From Leclercia sp. 29361 (lineage in GTDB: Bacteria > Pseudomonadota > Gammaproteobacteria > Enterobacterales > Enterobacteriaceae), in contig NZ_CP049786.1 in NCBI RefSeq assembly GCF_011290365.1, positions 2,914,001 through 2,978,000 on the forward strand: a stretch of DNA of 64,000 nucleotides, written 5' to 3'. Of the stretch, positions 24,486 to 34,258 are shown piece after piece. Position 1 is the first letter of the stretch, and each line of letters begins with the position of its first letter. A model generated the notes under the pieces. That model was given only the letters and a program-made list of their open reading frames with translations, was not told where the DNA came from and made no database searches. The translations under genes were made by a program, and so were the position numbers.

Positions 24486-24589
24486 AAAAGCGATTATTAA
24501 AAAATTACTTTAGTGGTTGACACCTTGCTTTAACCAGGCCATTCTAATTACGACTTAAGTGATTAACGGTTAAACATGAGGTAGACCAT
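24486..24589 (+). promoter_or_regulatory. OL-like operator and PL-like promoter
   Basis: The tract CGATTATTAAAAAATTACTT (about 24491-24510) repeats, in another order, elements of the OR-like region (ATTACTTTAG, CGATTAT). TTGACA at 24517-24522 is a consensus -35 box. A matching -10 is weak: CATTCT after 17 bases or TCTAAT after 20. AATTAC recurs at 24546. It would drive the left operon through to int and be repressed by CI. Confidence 0.6.
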
Positions 24590-24898
24590 ATGGCCACTAA
24601 AAGCTTTATTCAGCTCGTAGACATTCCTGATTTCCGGTTTACTAAACAAGAACCAGACATTAACTATGGCGATATTGCATTGGATTGCGATTCCAAAACC
24701 ATTTCCATTCTGCATGCCATTCGATTTATTAGCGATTCTATTTTTAATTTATCTGAATGTGCACAGATTGAGAATGAAAAGATTCGCAGTCTTTCCGGTG
24801 TTATTTCCGATTTGGCGGATTTAACAATTGCAACTAATAAAATTTCACAAGCAGCTTCGTATCTTTCTGGCGTTAAGGATGGAAAAAATGGTGCATGA
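24590..24898 (+). CDS. Left-operon early protein, uncharacterised (102 aa)
   Basis: The first gene after the PL-like promoter. It encodes 102 residues (MATKSFIQLVDIPDFRFTKQ) that are acidic and helical, with an ISILHAIRFISDSIFNLSE segment. It takes the place of lambda N or early host-takeover genes but lacks the arginine-rich motif of N. A GAGGT site precedes the ATG. Composition is AT-rich. No family is recognised. Confidence 0.65.
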   Translation: MATKSFIQLVDIPDFRFTKQEPDINYGDIALDCDSKTISILHAIRFISDSIFNLSECAQIENEKIRSLSGVISDLADLTIATNKISQAASYLSGVKDGKNGA

Positions 24899-25085
24899 AA
24901 TTTCATTAGAGCAGGTAACTGAGCGGGCGCATCAAGCAGAAATTATTTGCCGGATGATGGAGTCTTATCCCGACCGTATAGCTGATTCCGAAGTGATAGC
25001 TATTGCCTCGCTGCTGCGCAGACTCACAGGTGATGTATGTGCCTGGTTGATTGAAGAGCAGGCTGTTAAAGTCAAAAACAAATAA
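24888..25085 (+). CDS. Small early phage protein (65 aa)
   Basis: The frame overlaps the end of the previous gene. I chose ATG 24888 (MVHEISLEQVTERAHQ), because an AAGGATGGA stretch lies just upstream; ATG 24879 would add three residues. The product is helical with DSEVIAIASLLRRLTGDVCAWLIEEQ. Similar short helical proteins with an LAxxLxGDVxxWL pattern occur in the next-but-one gene (GLAYDLAGSVYSW), so the two may be related. Confidence 0.6.
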   Translation: MVHEISLEQVTERAHQAEIICRMMESYPDRIADSEVIAIASLLRRLTGDVCAWLIEEQAVKVKNK

Positions 25086-25162
25086 CCATCCCTTTAATTT
25101 AATTTGGAATAAATACAGCTTAATCGCTGGGGAATATTACATCCTTTTAATGGGTTTTTATT

Positions 25163-25261
25163 ATGATGAATAAATCCGCTTATAAAACAGCACAATTAAT
25201 GCGTAGCGCCGGATATTGGCACATCGCTAATCTTTTTCTAAAGAAAGCATATGGGAGATAA
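25163..25261 (+). CDS. Very small ORF with ANR-like pattern (32 aa)
   Basis: A 32-codon frame reading MMNKSAYKTAQLMRSAGYWH and ending LFLKKAYGR. The spacing Y-x-x-A-x-L with G-Y and two later alanines recalls the AraC-negative-regulator (ANR) core, but the match is short. Its stop is followed three bases later by the GTG of the next gene. No strong ribosome-binding site is seen, so this is tentative. Confidence 0.4.
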   Translation: MMNKSAYKTAQLMRSAGYWHIANLFLKKAYGR

Positions 25262-25264
25262 ATT

Positions 25265-25489
25265 GTGTCTATGCAGAAACGACAAGATATCCAAAATGTG
25301 AATGTTAAAGCTGAACAGTTAAATGCTCTCATGCAAACTATCCACGCCCATCACAAAGATTTTGATAGCTACCAGCTCGATGGCCTTTTAGGTCTGGCTT
25401 ATGACCTCGCTGGCTCTGTTTATTCATGGACCGAGACAGAGGAGAAAATTGTACTGGCGAATGAAGGCGCGCAAAGAAGGATTATTTAG
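25265..25489 (+). CDS. Small early phage protein (74 aa)
   Basis: A 74-residue protein starting at GTG 25265 after ATGGGAGAT; ATG 25271 is an alternative start. The body is helical (NVKAEQLNALMQTIHAHHKD) with a GLLGLAYDLAGSVYSWTETEEK end that resembles the C-terminal half of the 65-residue protein encoded at 24888. The stop directly abuts the next gene's ATG. Function is unknown. Confidence 0.6.
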   Translation: MSMQKRQDIQNVNVKAEQLNALMQTIHAHHKDFDSYQLDGLLGLAYDLAGSVYSWTETEEKIVLANEGAQRRII

Positions 25490-25870
25490 ATGGATAAATT
25501 AATCGAAACATATCGGCGTCGAATTCTTAAAGCAGCATTACTCCGCCACCTCCGTAAGACAGGCAGCAATTGCATCATTATTAATCAGCCCAAAGGCGAA
25601 ATAAAAACAATCGAATTAACAGAGATTCTTCTCGATGGCCTATTGAGCCGATTTGAAAAACAGGCTGTGAGCGAGTTCGGGAATATTGAAGGGGTTAAGG
25701 CGGTCAGGGGAATTTATAGCAATGCCGTAGACGTGAACGGCCGCGGCGAGTTCCTGACGGAAAGCGGCAAAGAGTTAATTGACGATCTCATTGCAGAGCT
25801 GGTCGATTTTGCCAAAAAGCATAAACCAGCAGTAGCGGAGGGTAAGCATGTTAAGTCAGCAAAACTTTAA
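25490..25870 (+). CDS. Early phage protein, uncharacterised (126 aa)
   Basis: A 126-residue protein (MDKLIETYRRRILKAALLRHL) with a central IIINQPKGEIKTIELTEILLDGLL segment and a charged helical C-terminus. The start immediately follows the TAG of the previous gene. It overlaps the next gene by 23 bases. No family is recognised. Gene order in the operon suggests early expression from PL. Confidence 0.6.
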   Translation: MDKLIETYRRRILKAALLRHLRKTGSNCIIINQPKGEIKTIELTEILLDGLLSRFEKQAVSEFGNIEGVKAVRGIYSNAVDVNGRGEFLTESGKELIDDLIAELVDFAKKHKPAVAEGKHVKSAKL

Positions 25871-26090
25871 CCCGGGTTGCCGCCCGGTTCTGAATATCGA
25901 TCTGCATGTTCTGCCTAACTTCACTGGCCGCGTCGTTCTCTACATCGAAAACGGGCAGGTGAAGTGTGATCGGCGGCTATCTCCCGACGAGCACATTTGC
26001 GCTTTGGACACGTTTATTGAAATGGCTCGCGACATGGAGCTGCGGCTCGCGGAGGTGAAAAGTGACGCTGACTGCAATTCGAATTCCTGA
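25848..26090 (+). CDS. Small early phage protein (80 aa)
   Basis: An 80-residue protein beginning MLSQQNFNPGCRPVLNIDLH, with a strand-rich first half (FTGRVVLYIENGQVKCDR) and a helical C-terminus (FIEMARDMELRLAEV). A GGAGGGTAAGC ribosome-binding site precedes the ATG. It overlaps both neighbours by about 23-29 bases, the compact packing of an early phage operon. Function is unknown. Confidence 0.6.
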   Translation: MLSQQNFNPGCRPVLNIDLHVLPNFTGRVVLYIENGQVKCDRRLSPDEHICALDTFIEMARDMELRLAEVKSDADCNSNS

Positions 26091-26280
26091 GTGGGTTCAC
26101 CTCAAAGCGGCTCACGTCCTGCGCCAGTTCAGAGCGAGGAGGATTCACCCCTGCCGCATGATCGGCTCCGGGAATCTGAGCCTGAGGGTTAATCACCGCT
26201 GGCGGCTACTTTCACGCGATGGCGGCAAGAGCTGGGAAGTAATGAGCCATGAAACCTATAACCGGGAGAAAGATAAATGA
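26062..26280 (+). CDS. ParE-like small phage protein (72 aa)
   Basis: A 72-residue basic protein starting at GTG 26062, with GGAGG upstream. The arrangement VLRQFRARRIHPCRMIGSG, then NLSLRVNHRWRLLSRDGGKSW and EVMSHETYNREK resembles RelE/ParE-like folds (helix, then R-V-x-x-x-W-R-L strands). No antitoxin-like neighbour is obvious, so it may be a phage modulator rather than a toxin. The fold similarity is a visual impression only. Confidence 0.55.
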   Translation: MTLTAIRIPEWVHLKAAHVLRQFRARRIHPCRMIGSGNLSLRVNHRWRLLSRDGGKSWEVMSHETYNREKDK

Positions 26281-26783
26281 CCGACCTTGAAAAAGAAAAC
26301 GTGAAGCAGCTTGTTGCTCGCCTGAAGGAAATCCAGAAGCAATCCGACGTAACGATTCCTGGTTGGATGCTTGACGAAAACCGCTATGGCAAAGGCTCCC
26401 TTACTTTAGAAGAGCAGCATGAGTGGGCTCAAACCGTCGTCCAGTCCATGCGCGGTACGGTCGCCCTTCTTTATCTCATCAACTGCGAAAACCGCTGGGG
26501 ACTCCGTAACGGGCAATACCAGTTTAAAACCGAGGAGTTTACTTTCGGCTTAACCCGGGAACTTATTGAAAATCTGCTGATTAAGCATGTGGAGTGCGCA
26601 CTGATCGAGCACAAGCCTGAGGAACGCTATCTGGCGGTTTACCAGTTCTACTACGCCAACGATCAGCGCCTGAAAGAAGTCGGTCATTCGTGGTTCGCAG
26701 AGTTTCTCGACGAGATATTTGTAGATCTCGCTGCCCAGTTGCGCGCCGGTAAAAAAATGCTAGCCAACCACGTTTTGCATTAA
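26277..26783 (+). CDS. Early phage protein, uncharacterised (168 aa)
   Basis: A 168-residue protein (MTDLEKENVKQLVARLKEIQ), largely helical, with LTLEEQHEWAQTVVQSMRGTVALLYLINCENRWG and a C-terminal HSWFAEFLDEIFVDLAAQLRAG. It overlaps the preceding gene by four bases (ATGA) and has a GGGAGAAA ribosome-binding site. No catalytic motif or known domain is visible. Function is unknown. Confidence 0.65.
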   Translation: MTDLEKENVKQLVARLKEIQKQSDVTIPGWMLDENRYGKGSLTLEEQHEWAQTVVQSMRGTVALLYLINCENRWGLRNGQYQFKTEEFTFGLTRELIENLLIKHVECALIEHKPEERYLAVYQFYYANDQRLKEVGHSWFAEFLDEIFVDLAAQLRAGKKMLANHVLH

Positions 26784-26795
26784 GGAGCAATGAAG

Positions 26796-27656
26796 ATGGC
26801 AATGAAAGCAGAATTAGCACCAGTAGCGGCCCGTGACCTGCAGATCATCGAGTATCGCGGTCAGCGAGTTGTGACCACTGAACAGCTGGCGGCCGGGTAC
26901 GGTACTGATATCGTCAACATCAAGATGAACTATTCGCGCAACGCCGCCCGCTTTGCAGAAGGAAAACATTTCTTCAAAGTCACAGGGGAAGAGTTAGCTA
27001 ATTTGCGAGTGACTTTTAGTTACCTGCAAATTTCCAACAAAACCCGTTCTCTTATGTTGTGGACAGAACGCGGCGCGGCCAACCACGCGAAAATGCTGGA
27101 GACGGATCAGGCGTGGGGGTACCACGAGGACCTGGTGGAATTCTACTTTACGCAGCGTTGCACCATCGCTTCACCGGCAACACCGCTGACACTTAGCCGT
27201 AAAGAACTGGCGCTGATGGTCATTGAAGCCGAAGAACGCGCCGAAGCCGCTGCACTGGAAACCAGGACCCTCAGCGCCACTGTTGAAAGTCTGGAGAAGC
27301 ACTTCACCAAAGGCATGACGATCCCGGCATTCTGCAAGGCGCTGAGCGGCGTCAACATCAACAAAATGATGTGGTGGGCGTCCGAGCGTGGCTGGGTGTT
27401 TAACGAGCAACGCGACCCAGAGAAGGATCCACGCTGGCGCGTCGCCTCATATGCCCGCGACAAATATCTGACGGAAGACCAGACGCAGATCACCCCGCAC
27501 GGCAAGGATGCTTTCACGAAGTTTACGCCAGTACTGCTGGAGAAAGGCTGCCACCGCCTGTATCAGCTGTACATGAAAGGTGAGCTGCCAATGAAAAAGA
27601 CCTGGAATGGCGCGTACCTCCACGACAAAGCGATTTATACCCCGGAGGGACGCTAG
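26796..27656 (+). CDS. Antirepressor with ORF6N domain
   Basis: A 286-residue protein. The N-terminal ORF6N domain (about residues 15-110) reads IIEYRGQRVVTTEQLAAGYG, KMNYSRNAARFAEGKHFFKVTGEELANL and LMLWTERGAANHAKMLETDQAWGYHEDL. A coiled-coil linker follows. A C-terminal domain with TIPAFCKALSGVNINKMMWWASERGWVF resembles the KilAC-type antirepressor module. Such proteins antagonise the CI repressor or regulate early genes. ATG 26796 is favoured, because AAGGAG lies eight bases upstream; ATG 26790 is only two bases from it. Confidence 0.83.
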   Translation: MAMKAELAPVAARDLQIIEYRGQRVVTTEQLAAGYGTDIVNIKMNYSRNAARFAEGKHFFKVTGEELANLRVTFSYLQISNKTRSLMLWTERGAANHAKMLETDQAWGYHEDLVEFYFTQRCTIASPATPLTLSRKELALMVIEAEERAEAAALETRTLSATVESLEKHFTKGMTIPAFCKALSGVNINKMMWWASERGWVFNEQRDPEKDPRWRVASYARDKYLTEDQTQITPHGKDAFTKFTPVLLEKGCHRLYQLYMKGELPMKKTWNGAYLHDKAIYTPEGR

Positions 27657-27657
27657 C

Positions 27658-28080
27658 ATGAATAAGCAATTCCGGTATCCCGCTGGCTCACTGGAGGAAG
27701 CCCACCAGCAAGCTCTGACATGGTTATCTGATGCCTACTTGTTCCATCTGGTCAGCCTGCATCGTCGCCCGGTATATCGCCACCAGTACGGTGATATTTC
27801 GCTAGACCAGCCGTCACTTAAGGGCTTTATCGACTCGTATCTGGAAGAAAAGGGCTGGGATTTAGATCGCCGCCGCGCACATTACATCAACATGCTCGAC
27901 CTTATCCGTTATATGGGTCGAAAGAATTCGGACTTCATTGACTGGGGAACCGTGCCATCACTAACGCCCCGCGGATTGTGCTGGATGAACGCCTGTTTCT
28001 CGAGGTTGGGAGAAATGGTCAACAGCTGCGGTGGTTGGGAAAACTGCGTCGAGAAAAAAATGGAGGGTACTAATGCGTGA
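27658..28080 (+). CDS. Early phage protein before xis, uncharacterised (140 aa)
   Basis: A 140-residue aromatic-rich protein (MNKQFRYPAGSLEEAHQQAL) with an HLVSLHRRPVYRHQYGDIS segment and helical remainder. Several tryptophans and cysteines lie near the C-terminus (GLCWMNACFSRL, GGWENCVEKK). It lies between the antirepressor and the excisionase gene, which it overlaps by eight bases. No family is recognised. Confidence 0.6.
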   Translation: MNKQFRYPAGSLEEAHQQALTWLSDAYLFHLVSLHRRPVYRHQYGDISLDQPSLKGFIDSYLEEKGWDLDRRRAHYINMLDLIRYMGRKNSDFIDWGTVPSLTPRGLCWMNACFSRLGEMVNSCGGWENCVEKKMEGTNA

Positions 28081-28318
28081 TACTGCCGATGTCGTTTGGC
28101 TGGTCCCGAATGATTGGGTGAGCGAAAAGGTGCTGATCGCGGTCACCGGGCTTAAGCCCGGAACCATCCTCCGGGCCAGAAAAGAGTGCTGGATGGTCGG
28201 GCGGGAATACGTGCACGTTTCTCCGGACGGAAACCCGAAGCCATCCAGCGAGTGCATGTATAACCGGAAAGCGGTTGATGCATGGGTCGCCTCGATGAAA
28301 AACAAACAGCCTGGGTGA
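28073..28318 (+). CDS. Excisionase (Xis-like)
   Basis: An 81-residue recombination directionality factor. Its WLVPNDWVSEKVLIAVTGLKPGTILRARKECWMVGREYVHV is the winged-helix layout of phage excisionases, and the C-terminal CMYNRKAVDAWVASM matches the recognition-helix end. It lies just upstream of int in the same direction, and a GGAGGG site precedes the ATG. It would bind the attachment-site arms and promote excision from yecE. Confidence 0.87.
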   Translation: MRDTADVVWLVPNDWVSEKVLIAVTGLKPGTILRARKECWMVGREYVHVSPDGNPKPSSECMYNRKAVDAWVASMKNKQPG

Positions 28319-28373
28319 TTTGATGCCATGAAAAAGGTAATCTCATATCGCTCTTGGGCGTCTGGAGGAGTTC

Positions 28374-29687
28374 ATGGATAAAGTCACATATCCAACAGGC
28401 GTCGAAAACCACGGTGGCACATTGCGCATCTGGTTTAATTTTAAAGGTAAGCGTGTCAGGGAAAGTCTCGGTGTCCCTGACACCGCTAAGAACAGGAAGA
28501 TCGCCGGGGAACTGCGGACGTCGGTATGTTTTGCCATCCGTACAGGCACATTTGAGTATGCGGCACAGTTTCCGGATTCCCCTAACCTCAAGACTTTTGG
28601 GGTGGGTAAAAAAGAAATTACAGTGTCAGAGCTTGCAGAAAAGTGGCTGGATCTGAAGAGGATGGAAATCTGCGCGAACGCACTCAACCGTTATGAGTCA
28701 GTCGCAAGGAACGTGGTGCCCAGGATCGGGGGAAATCGGCTTGTGTCGGCGGTGACCAAAGAGGAACTGCTGTATATCAGGAAAGATTTGCTGACCGGTC
28801 ACCAGACGCCAGTGAAGGGAAAGGCTCCGGCGAAGGGACGAAGTGTTGTCACCGTGAATTATTACATGACAACCATTGCCGGAATGTTTCAGTTTGCCGC
28901 AGATCACGGCTACGTAGAGGCAAACCCGTTCGAGGGGATGAAGCCTCTTAAAAAAGCCAGGGCAGAGCCAGATCCGCTAACTCGTGACGAATTTATTCGC
29001 CTGATCGATGCATGCCGGCATCAGCAGACGAAAAACCTGTGGTCACTTGCAGTTTACACAGGGGTACGTCACGGGGAGCTGACCTCCCTGGCCTGGGAGG
29101 ATATCGATCTTGAAGCTGGAACAATAACAATCAGGCGTAATTATACAAAACTGGGCGAATTCACTCTACCGAAAACTGAGGCGAGTACAAACAGGGTCAT
29201 ACACCTTATCCAGCCCGCGATCAGCGTCCTGAGGAATCAGGCGGAAATGACCAGGCTTGGAAAGCAGCATCACATTGATGTGCAGCTGCGCGAGTACGGC
29301 AGAACGGAGAGCCACGACTGTACATTTGTCTTCAACCCTCAACTGGTCAGAAGATGTCAGCATGTCGGGTTCATCTACAAAGTCGACTCGATAGGTGATT
29401 TGTGGGATGCAGCGGAGAAGCGAGCAGGGATAAGGCACAGGAAAGCTTATCAGTCGCGTCACACGTACGCGTGCTGGTCACTGTCAGCTGGCGCTAACCC
29501 CAGCTTCATTGCCAGCCAGATGGGCCATGCGAGCGCCCAGATGGTCTTCAATGTGTACGGGGCGTGGATGGCTGACAGCAGCAGTGAGCAGATCGCGATG
29601 CTGAATCAGAGGCTTGCGAGTTTTGCCCCACAGATGCCCCAAAGCCTGCAAAGCAGCACCAGAGCATTATTGAAATCAGTAAGTTAA
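28374..29687 (+). CDS. Tyrosine recombinase integrase
   Basis: A 437-residue lambda-type integrase. The arm-binding region lies at the N-terminus and a SAM-like core-binding domain at about 85-190. The catalytic domain has LAVYTGVRHGELTSLAWED (first arginine near residue 228), HRKAYQSRHTYACWSLSAG (H-x-x-R box near 365) and QMVFNVYGAW (tyrosine nucleophile near 399). A GGAGGAG site precedes the ATG. The stop lies only about ten bases from resumption of yecE coding sequence, so this enzyme defines the yecE attachment specificity. Confidence 0.95.
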   Translation: MDKVTYPTGVENHGGTLRIWFNFKGKRVRESLGVPDTAKNRKIAGELRTSVCFAIRTGTFEYAAQFPDSPNLKTFGVGKKEITVSELAEKWLDLKRMEICANALNRYESVARNVVPRIGGNRLVSAVTKEELLYIRKDLLTGHQTPVKGKAPAKGRSVVTVNYYMTTIAGMFQFAADHGYVEANPFEGMKPLKKARAEPDPLTRDEFIRLIDACRHQQTKNLWSLAVYTGVRHGELTSLAWEDIDLEAGTITIRRNYTKLGEFTLPKTEASTNRVIHLIQPAISVLRNQAEMTRLGKQHHIDVQLREYGRTESHDCTFVFNPQLVRRCQHVGFIYKVDSIGDLWDAAEKRAGIRHRKAYQSRHTYACWSLSAGANPSFIASQMGHASAQMVFNVYGAWMADSSSEQIAMLNQRLASFAPQMPQSLQSSTRALLKSVS

Positions 29688-29692
29688 ATACG

Positions 29693-29716
29693 AATGCCCG
29701 ACATGTTAACTGTGTG
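29693..29716 (+). other. Prophage-chromosome junction (attachment half-site) in yecE
   Basis: Coding similarity to yecE resumes at codons A-R-H-V-N-C-V-E-G starting at 29696, immediately after the integrase stop. The crossover core must lie close to this point. The other attachment site is outside the window, so the length of the core duplication cannot be read. Confidence 0.7.
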
Positions 29717-30439
29717 GAGGGCAACACGACGCTGTACGCCCTGCCGAAGGCCGACGTGGTGGCGCGCTGGCGGGAGCAGACCAGCGATGACTTTCGCTTC
29801 TGCTTTAAATTCCCGGCCACCATTTCCCATCAGGCCGCGCTGCGCAACTGCGACGATCTTACCGAAGAGTTTTTCACCCGGCTGTCGCCGCTGGCGAACC
29901 GCATCGGCCAGTACTGGGTTCAGCTTCCTGCCACCTTTGGGCCCCGCGATCTGCCCGCGCTATGGCAGTTTCTCGACGCCCTGCCCCGGGAATTTACCTA
30001 CGGCGTGGAAGTTCGTCATCCTGAGTTCTTTATGAAAGGCGAGGCGGAGCAAGCGCTCAACCGCGGTCTGCATGAGCGCGGCGTCAATCGAACCATCCTC
30101 GACAGCCGTCCGGTGCACGCCGCCATCCCGCACAACGAGGCGATCATCGATGCCCAGCGCAAAAAACCGAAGGTGCCGGTACATGCGGTGATGACTGCCA
30201 GCAATCCGATGGTGCGCTTTATCGGCAGCGACAATATGGTGCAAAACCAGGCGCTGTTTGCCGTCTGGCTGCAAACCCTGGCGAAGTGGGAGCAGGCCGG
30301 TACGCCTTATCTTTTTTTACACACTCCCGATATTGCTCATGCGCCTGAACTGGTCGATGCTCTCTGGCAAGCCTTGCGGGACGTGGCGCCGTCGATGGGT
30401 GACGCCCCTAACATTCCGCAACAATCTTCTCTTTTCTGA
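29696..30439 (+). pseudogene. yecE: yecE, 5' end displaced by prophage integration
   Basis: A DUF72-family protein, complete from codon ~26 of the E. coli protein to the end (FRFCFKFPATISHQAALRNC, ATFGPRDLPALWQFLD and the terminal IPQQSSLF). The first ~25 residues, including the IGLPQW start, are missing because the prophage is inserted there. A GTG at 29714 (VEGNTTLYALP) could restart translation, but no ribosome-binding site is evident before it. The upstream reading frame is open for at least 15 codons into prophage sequence. The gene would be restored on excision. The function of YecE is unknown. Confidence 0.88.
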
Positions 30440-30489
30440 TCCCAGCCCCTATCATAGAAGTGCCATCTGCCAAAAAACAGGGAGTTTGT

Positions 30490-32634
<2,145 letters not shown>

Positions 32635-32640
32635 CGTTTA

Positions 32641-32671
32641 GCCGGGTGGCGGCTTCGCCTTACCCGGCCTA
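32641..32671. repeat. REP (palindromic unit) element
   Basis: A GCCGGGTGGCGGC ... GCCTTACCCGGCCTAC sequence, the typical enterobacterial palindromic unit, directly after cmoB. It may stabilise the cmoAB mRNA 3' end. Confidence 0.85.
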
Positions 32672-32683
32672 CAAAAAACTGCG

Positions 32684-32716
32684 GACAAAAAAAGACCCCT
32701 GTTGAAATTGCAGGGG
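32684..32716 (-). terminator. Terminator of the cutC transcript
   Basis: CCCCTG (32696-32701) pairs with CAGGGG (32711-32716). On the minus strand it is followed by a CTTTTTTT tract, so it ends the leftward cutC transcript. It also faces cmoB. Confidence 0.7.
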
Positions 32717-32769
32717 CCTGGTACAAACAAGCATCATGTTGGGCGACATGATGCGCGGTAAAAACTGTA

Positions 32770-33513
32770 TTAACGACAATACCTTTCGATTATCGCCTTC
32801 ATCTCTGCAACCGACTCTCCGTCCACGCCATAGCGGGAATATTCATCCGCTTCGGCATCCGTCGACATCGACAAGCCTGTGTTGCGATAGCGCATGGGTG
32901 ACGGCAACCATCTGCCTGCCGAGCTGTGAAGCTCGAATACCCCTGCCTGTAAAAACGTTTCCAGGTTAGCGGCGCGAACGCCAGCACCTGCCATTATTAT
33001 TGGAACACCTGATTGCGCTTTTAGTTCCTTAATTAATGAAATACCTTTTTCGGCAGAGGCTTGTTGGCCCGACGTAAGCACCCTCGCCACCCCCAGTTCC
33101 GCCAGATTTTCAAAGGCTTGCTGTGGGTTTACGCACATATCGAAGGCGCGATGAAAAGTTACTGCCATCCCCTGCGCGGCGGTCATAATCTGGCGCATGC
33201 GCGGCATATCGATATGGCCATCCTCATTCAGCAGGCCGGTTACCAGCCCCGGGAAACCCAACTGCTTCACAAGGGCGATATCCTCCAGCATGGCGTTAAA
33301 TTCGCCGGTGCTGTAGCAAAAATCCCCGCCGCGCGGACGGATAATCGGGTGTACCGGGATGGTCACCGCCTGACGCACCGATTTCAGTACGCCATAAGAG
33401 GGGGTCAGTCCGCCCTCTTTCGGGGCCGCACAGAGTTCAATGCGATCGGCGCCATGCGCCTGCGCGGTCACGGCACATTCCATGCTGTAACAACAGATCT
33501 CAAGCAATGCCAT
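32770..33513 (-). CDS. cutC: CutC family protein
   Basis: A 247-residue TIM-barrel protein. The N-terminus [29 protein letters not shown] is the family hallmark, followed by [17 protein letters not shown] and [35 protein letters not shown]. It was first linked to copper homeostasis in E. coli; that role is debated. It lies next to yecM in the same direction. In E. coli torYZ separates it from cmoB; here only about 135 bp do. Confidence 0.95.
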   Translation of the reverse strand: MALLEICCYSMECAVTAQAHGADRIELCAAPKEGGLTPSYGVLKSVRQAVTIPVHPIIRPRGGDFCYSTGEFNAMLEDIALVKQLGFPGLVTGLLNEDGHIDMPRMRQIMTAAQGMAVTFHRAFDMCVNPQQAFENLAELGVARVLTSGQQASAEKGISLIKELKAQSGVPIIMAGAGVRAANLETFLQAGVFELHSSAGRWLPSPMRYRNTGLSMSTDAEADEYSRYGVDGESVAEMKAIIERYCR

Positions 33514-33522
33514 AAAACCTCC

Positions 33523-34083
33523 TTATTGTTCGCTGGCGACAATCTCTTCGATGGTCCAGGGGTGAAACTTCACCGTCACGCTGCCGTCGGTGACCGCAAG
33601 GGTTGGATTCGGCAGGCGTTCGCGCTCCCCTTTCGGCGAGCTGGTTTTGACAATGATCCCCGGCTGGCTCAGTCCATCGTCAGAAAGCAGCGCCAGGGCG
33701 CGGGCATTCAGGGACTCGGGGTCACCAGGCAGCACGATTTCGATATGCTCCCAGCCTTCATGGGGATAGCGTTTTTCACCCGGCCACGGCAGCTCAACCA
33801 CGTCGAAACGCCAGTGGGCGACGCAAACCGGCTCGTGCAGCTTAAACAGGCAGATCGGACGACCATTGATGAGGGTTTCCGAGAGCAGCTCGCCGCACTG
33901 CTCAAACCCGCGCCGCCAGCGATCGGCGGTGGCATTCTGGTGGCAACGCAGGGAGATATGATCCGCCGCCAGCGGAGCGATATCCAGACCCAGACGTTCG
34001 GCAAGCGCCGTAAAGGCCCCGATGAAACGCGGTAAATCAGCTGCAATATCCTGCAGCTCGTCAACAGATTGCCAGTTCGCCAT
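33523..34083 (-). CDS. yecM: YecM, VOC-superfamily protein
   Basis: A 186-residue protein matching YecM: MANWQSVDELQDIAADLPRF, then PLAADHISLRCHQNATADRWRRGFEQCGELLSE, KRYPHEGWEHIEIVLPGDPESL and the terminal KFHPWTIEEIVASEQ. The histidines and glutamate of the vicinal-oxygen-chelate fold are visible (ADHISL, EHIEI), but the reaction is unknown. I chose ATG 34083, because the conserved family starts MANWQS; an upstream in-frame extension to 34104 is unlikely. Confidence 0.94.
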   Translation of the reverse strand: MANWQSVDELQDIAADLPRFIGAFTALAERLGLDIAPLAADHISLRCHQNATADRWRRGFEQCGELLSETLINGRPICLFKLHEPVCVAHWRFDVVELPWPGEKRYPHEGWEHIEIVLPGDPESLNARALALLSDDGLSQPGIIVKTSSPKGERERLPNPTLAVTDGSVTVKFHPWTIEEIVASEQ

Positions 34084-34258
34084 CATTGATACTCTTATCG
34101 TCATGCAAAAGCGTTAATTTACTCTGTTGCCGGCCAGCGACCAACCGCTGATTTGAGCCAGTGCTGACGGCAACGGGCAATTGCAGTATACTCCCGGCCT
34201 AAATTCTTTAACGGGCGCGGCGGCATGATGGCCCGCGTCAAAAATGTAAGGTATCCCG

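Noticed and set aside
26062-26280. Complete RelE/ParE toxin-antitoxin module in the early operon
   Set aside because: Only a weak ParE-like resemblance is present and no antitoxin with a DNA-binding motif is adjacent.
32641-32671. Attachment site or IS end after cmoB
   Set aside because: The sequence is a standard REP palindrome, and a second copy lies after cheZ.
33061-34035. 324-codon open frame on the plus strand
   Set aside because: It is antisense to cutC and yecM, both firmly identified.
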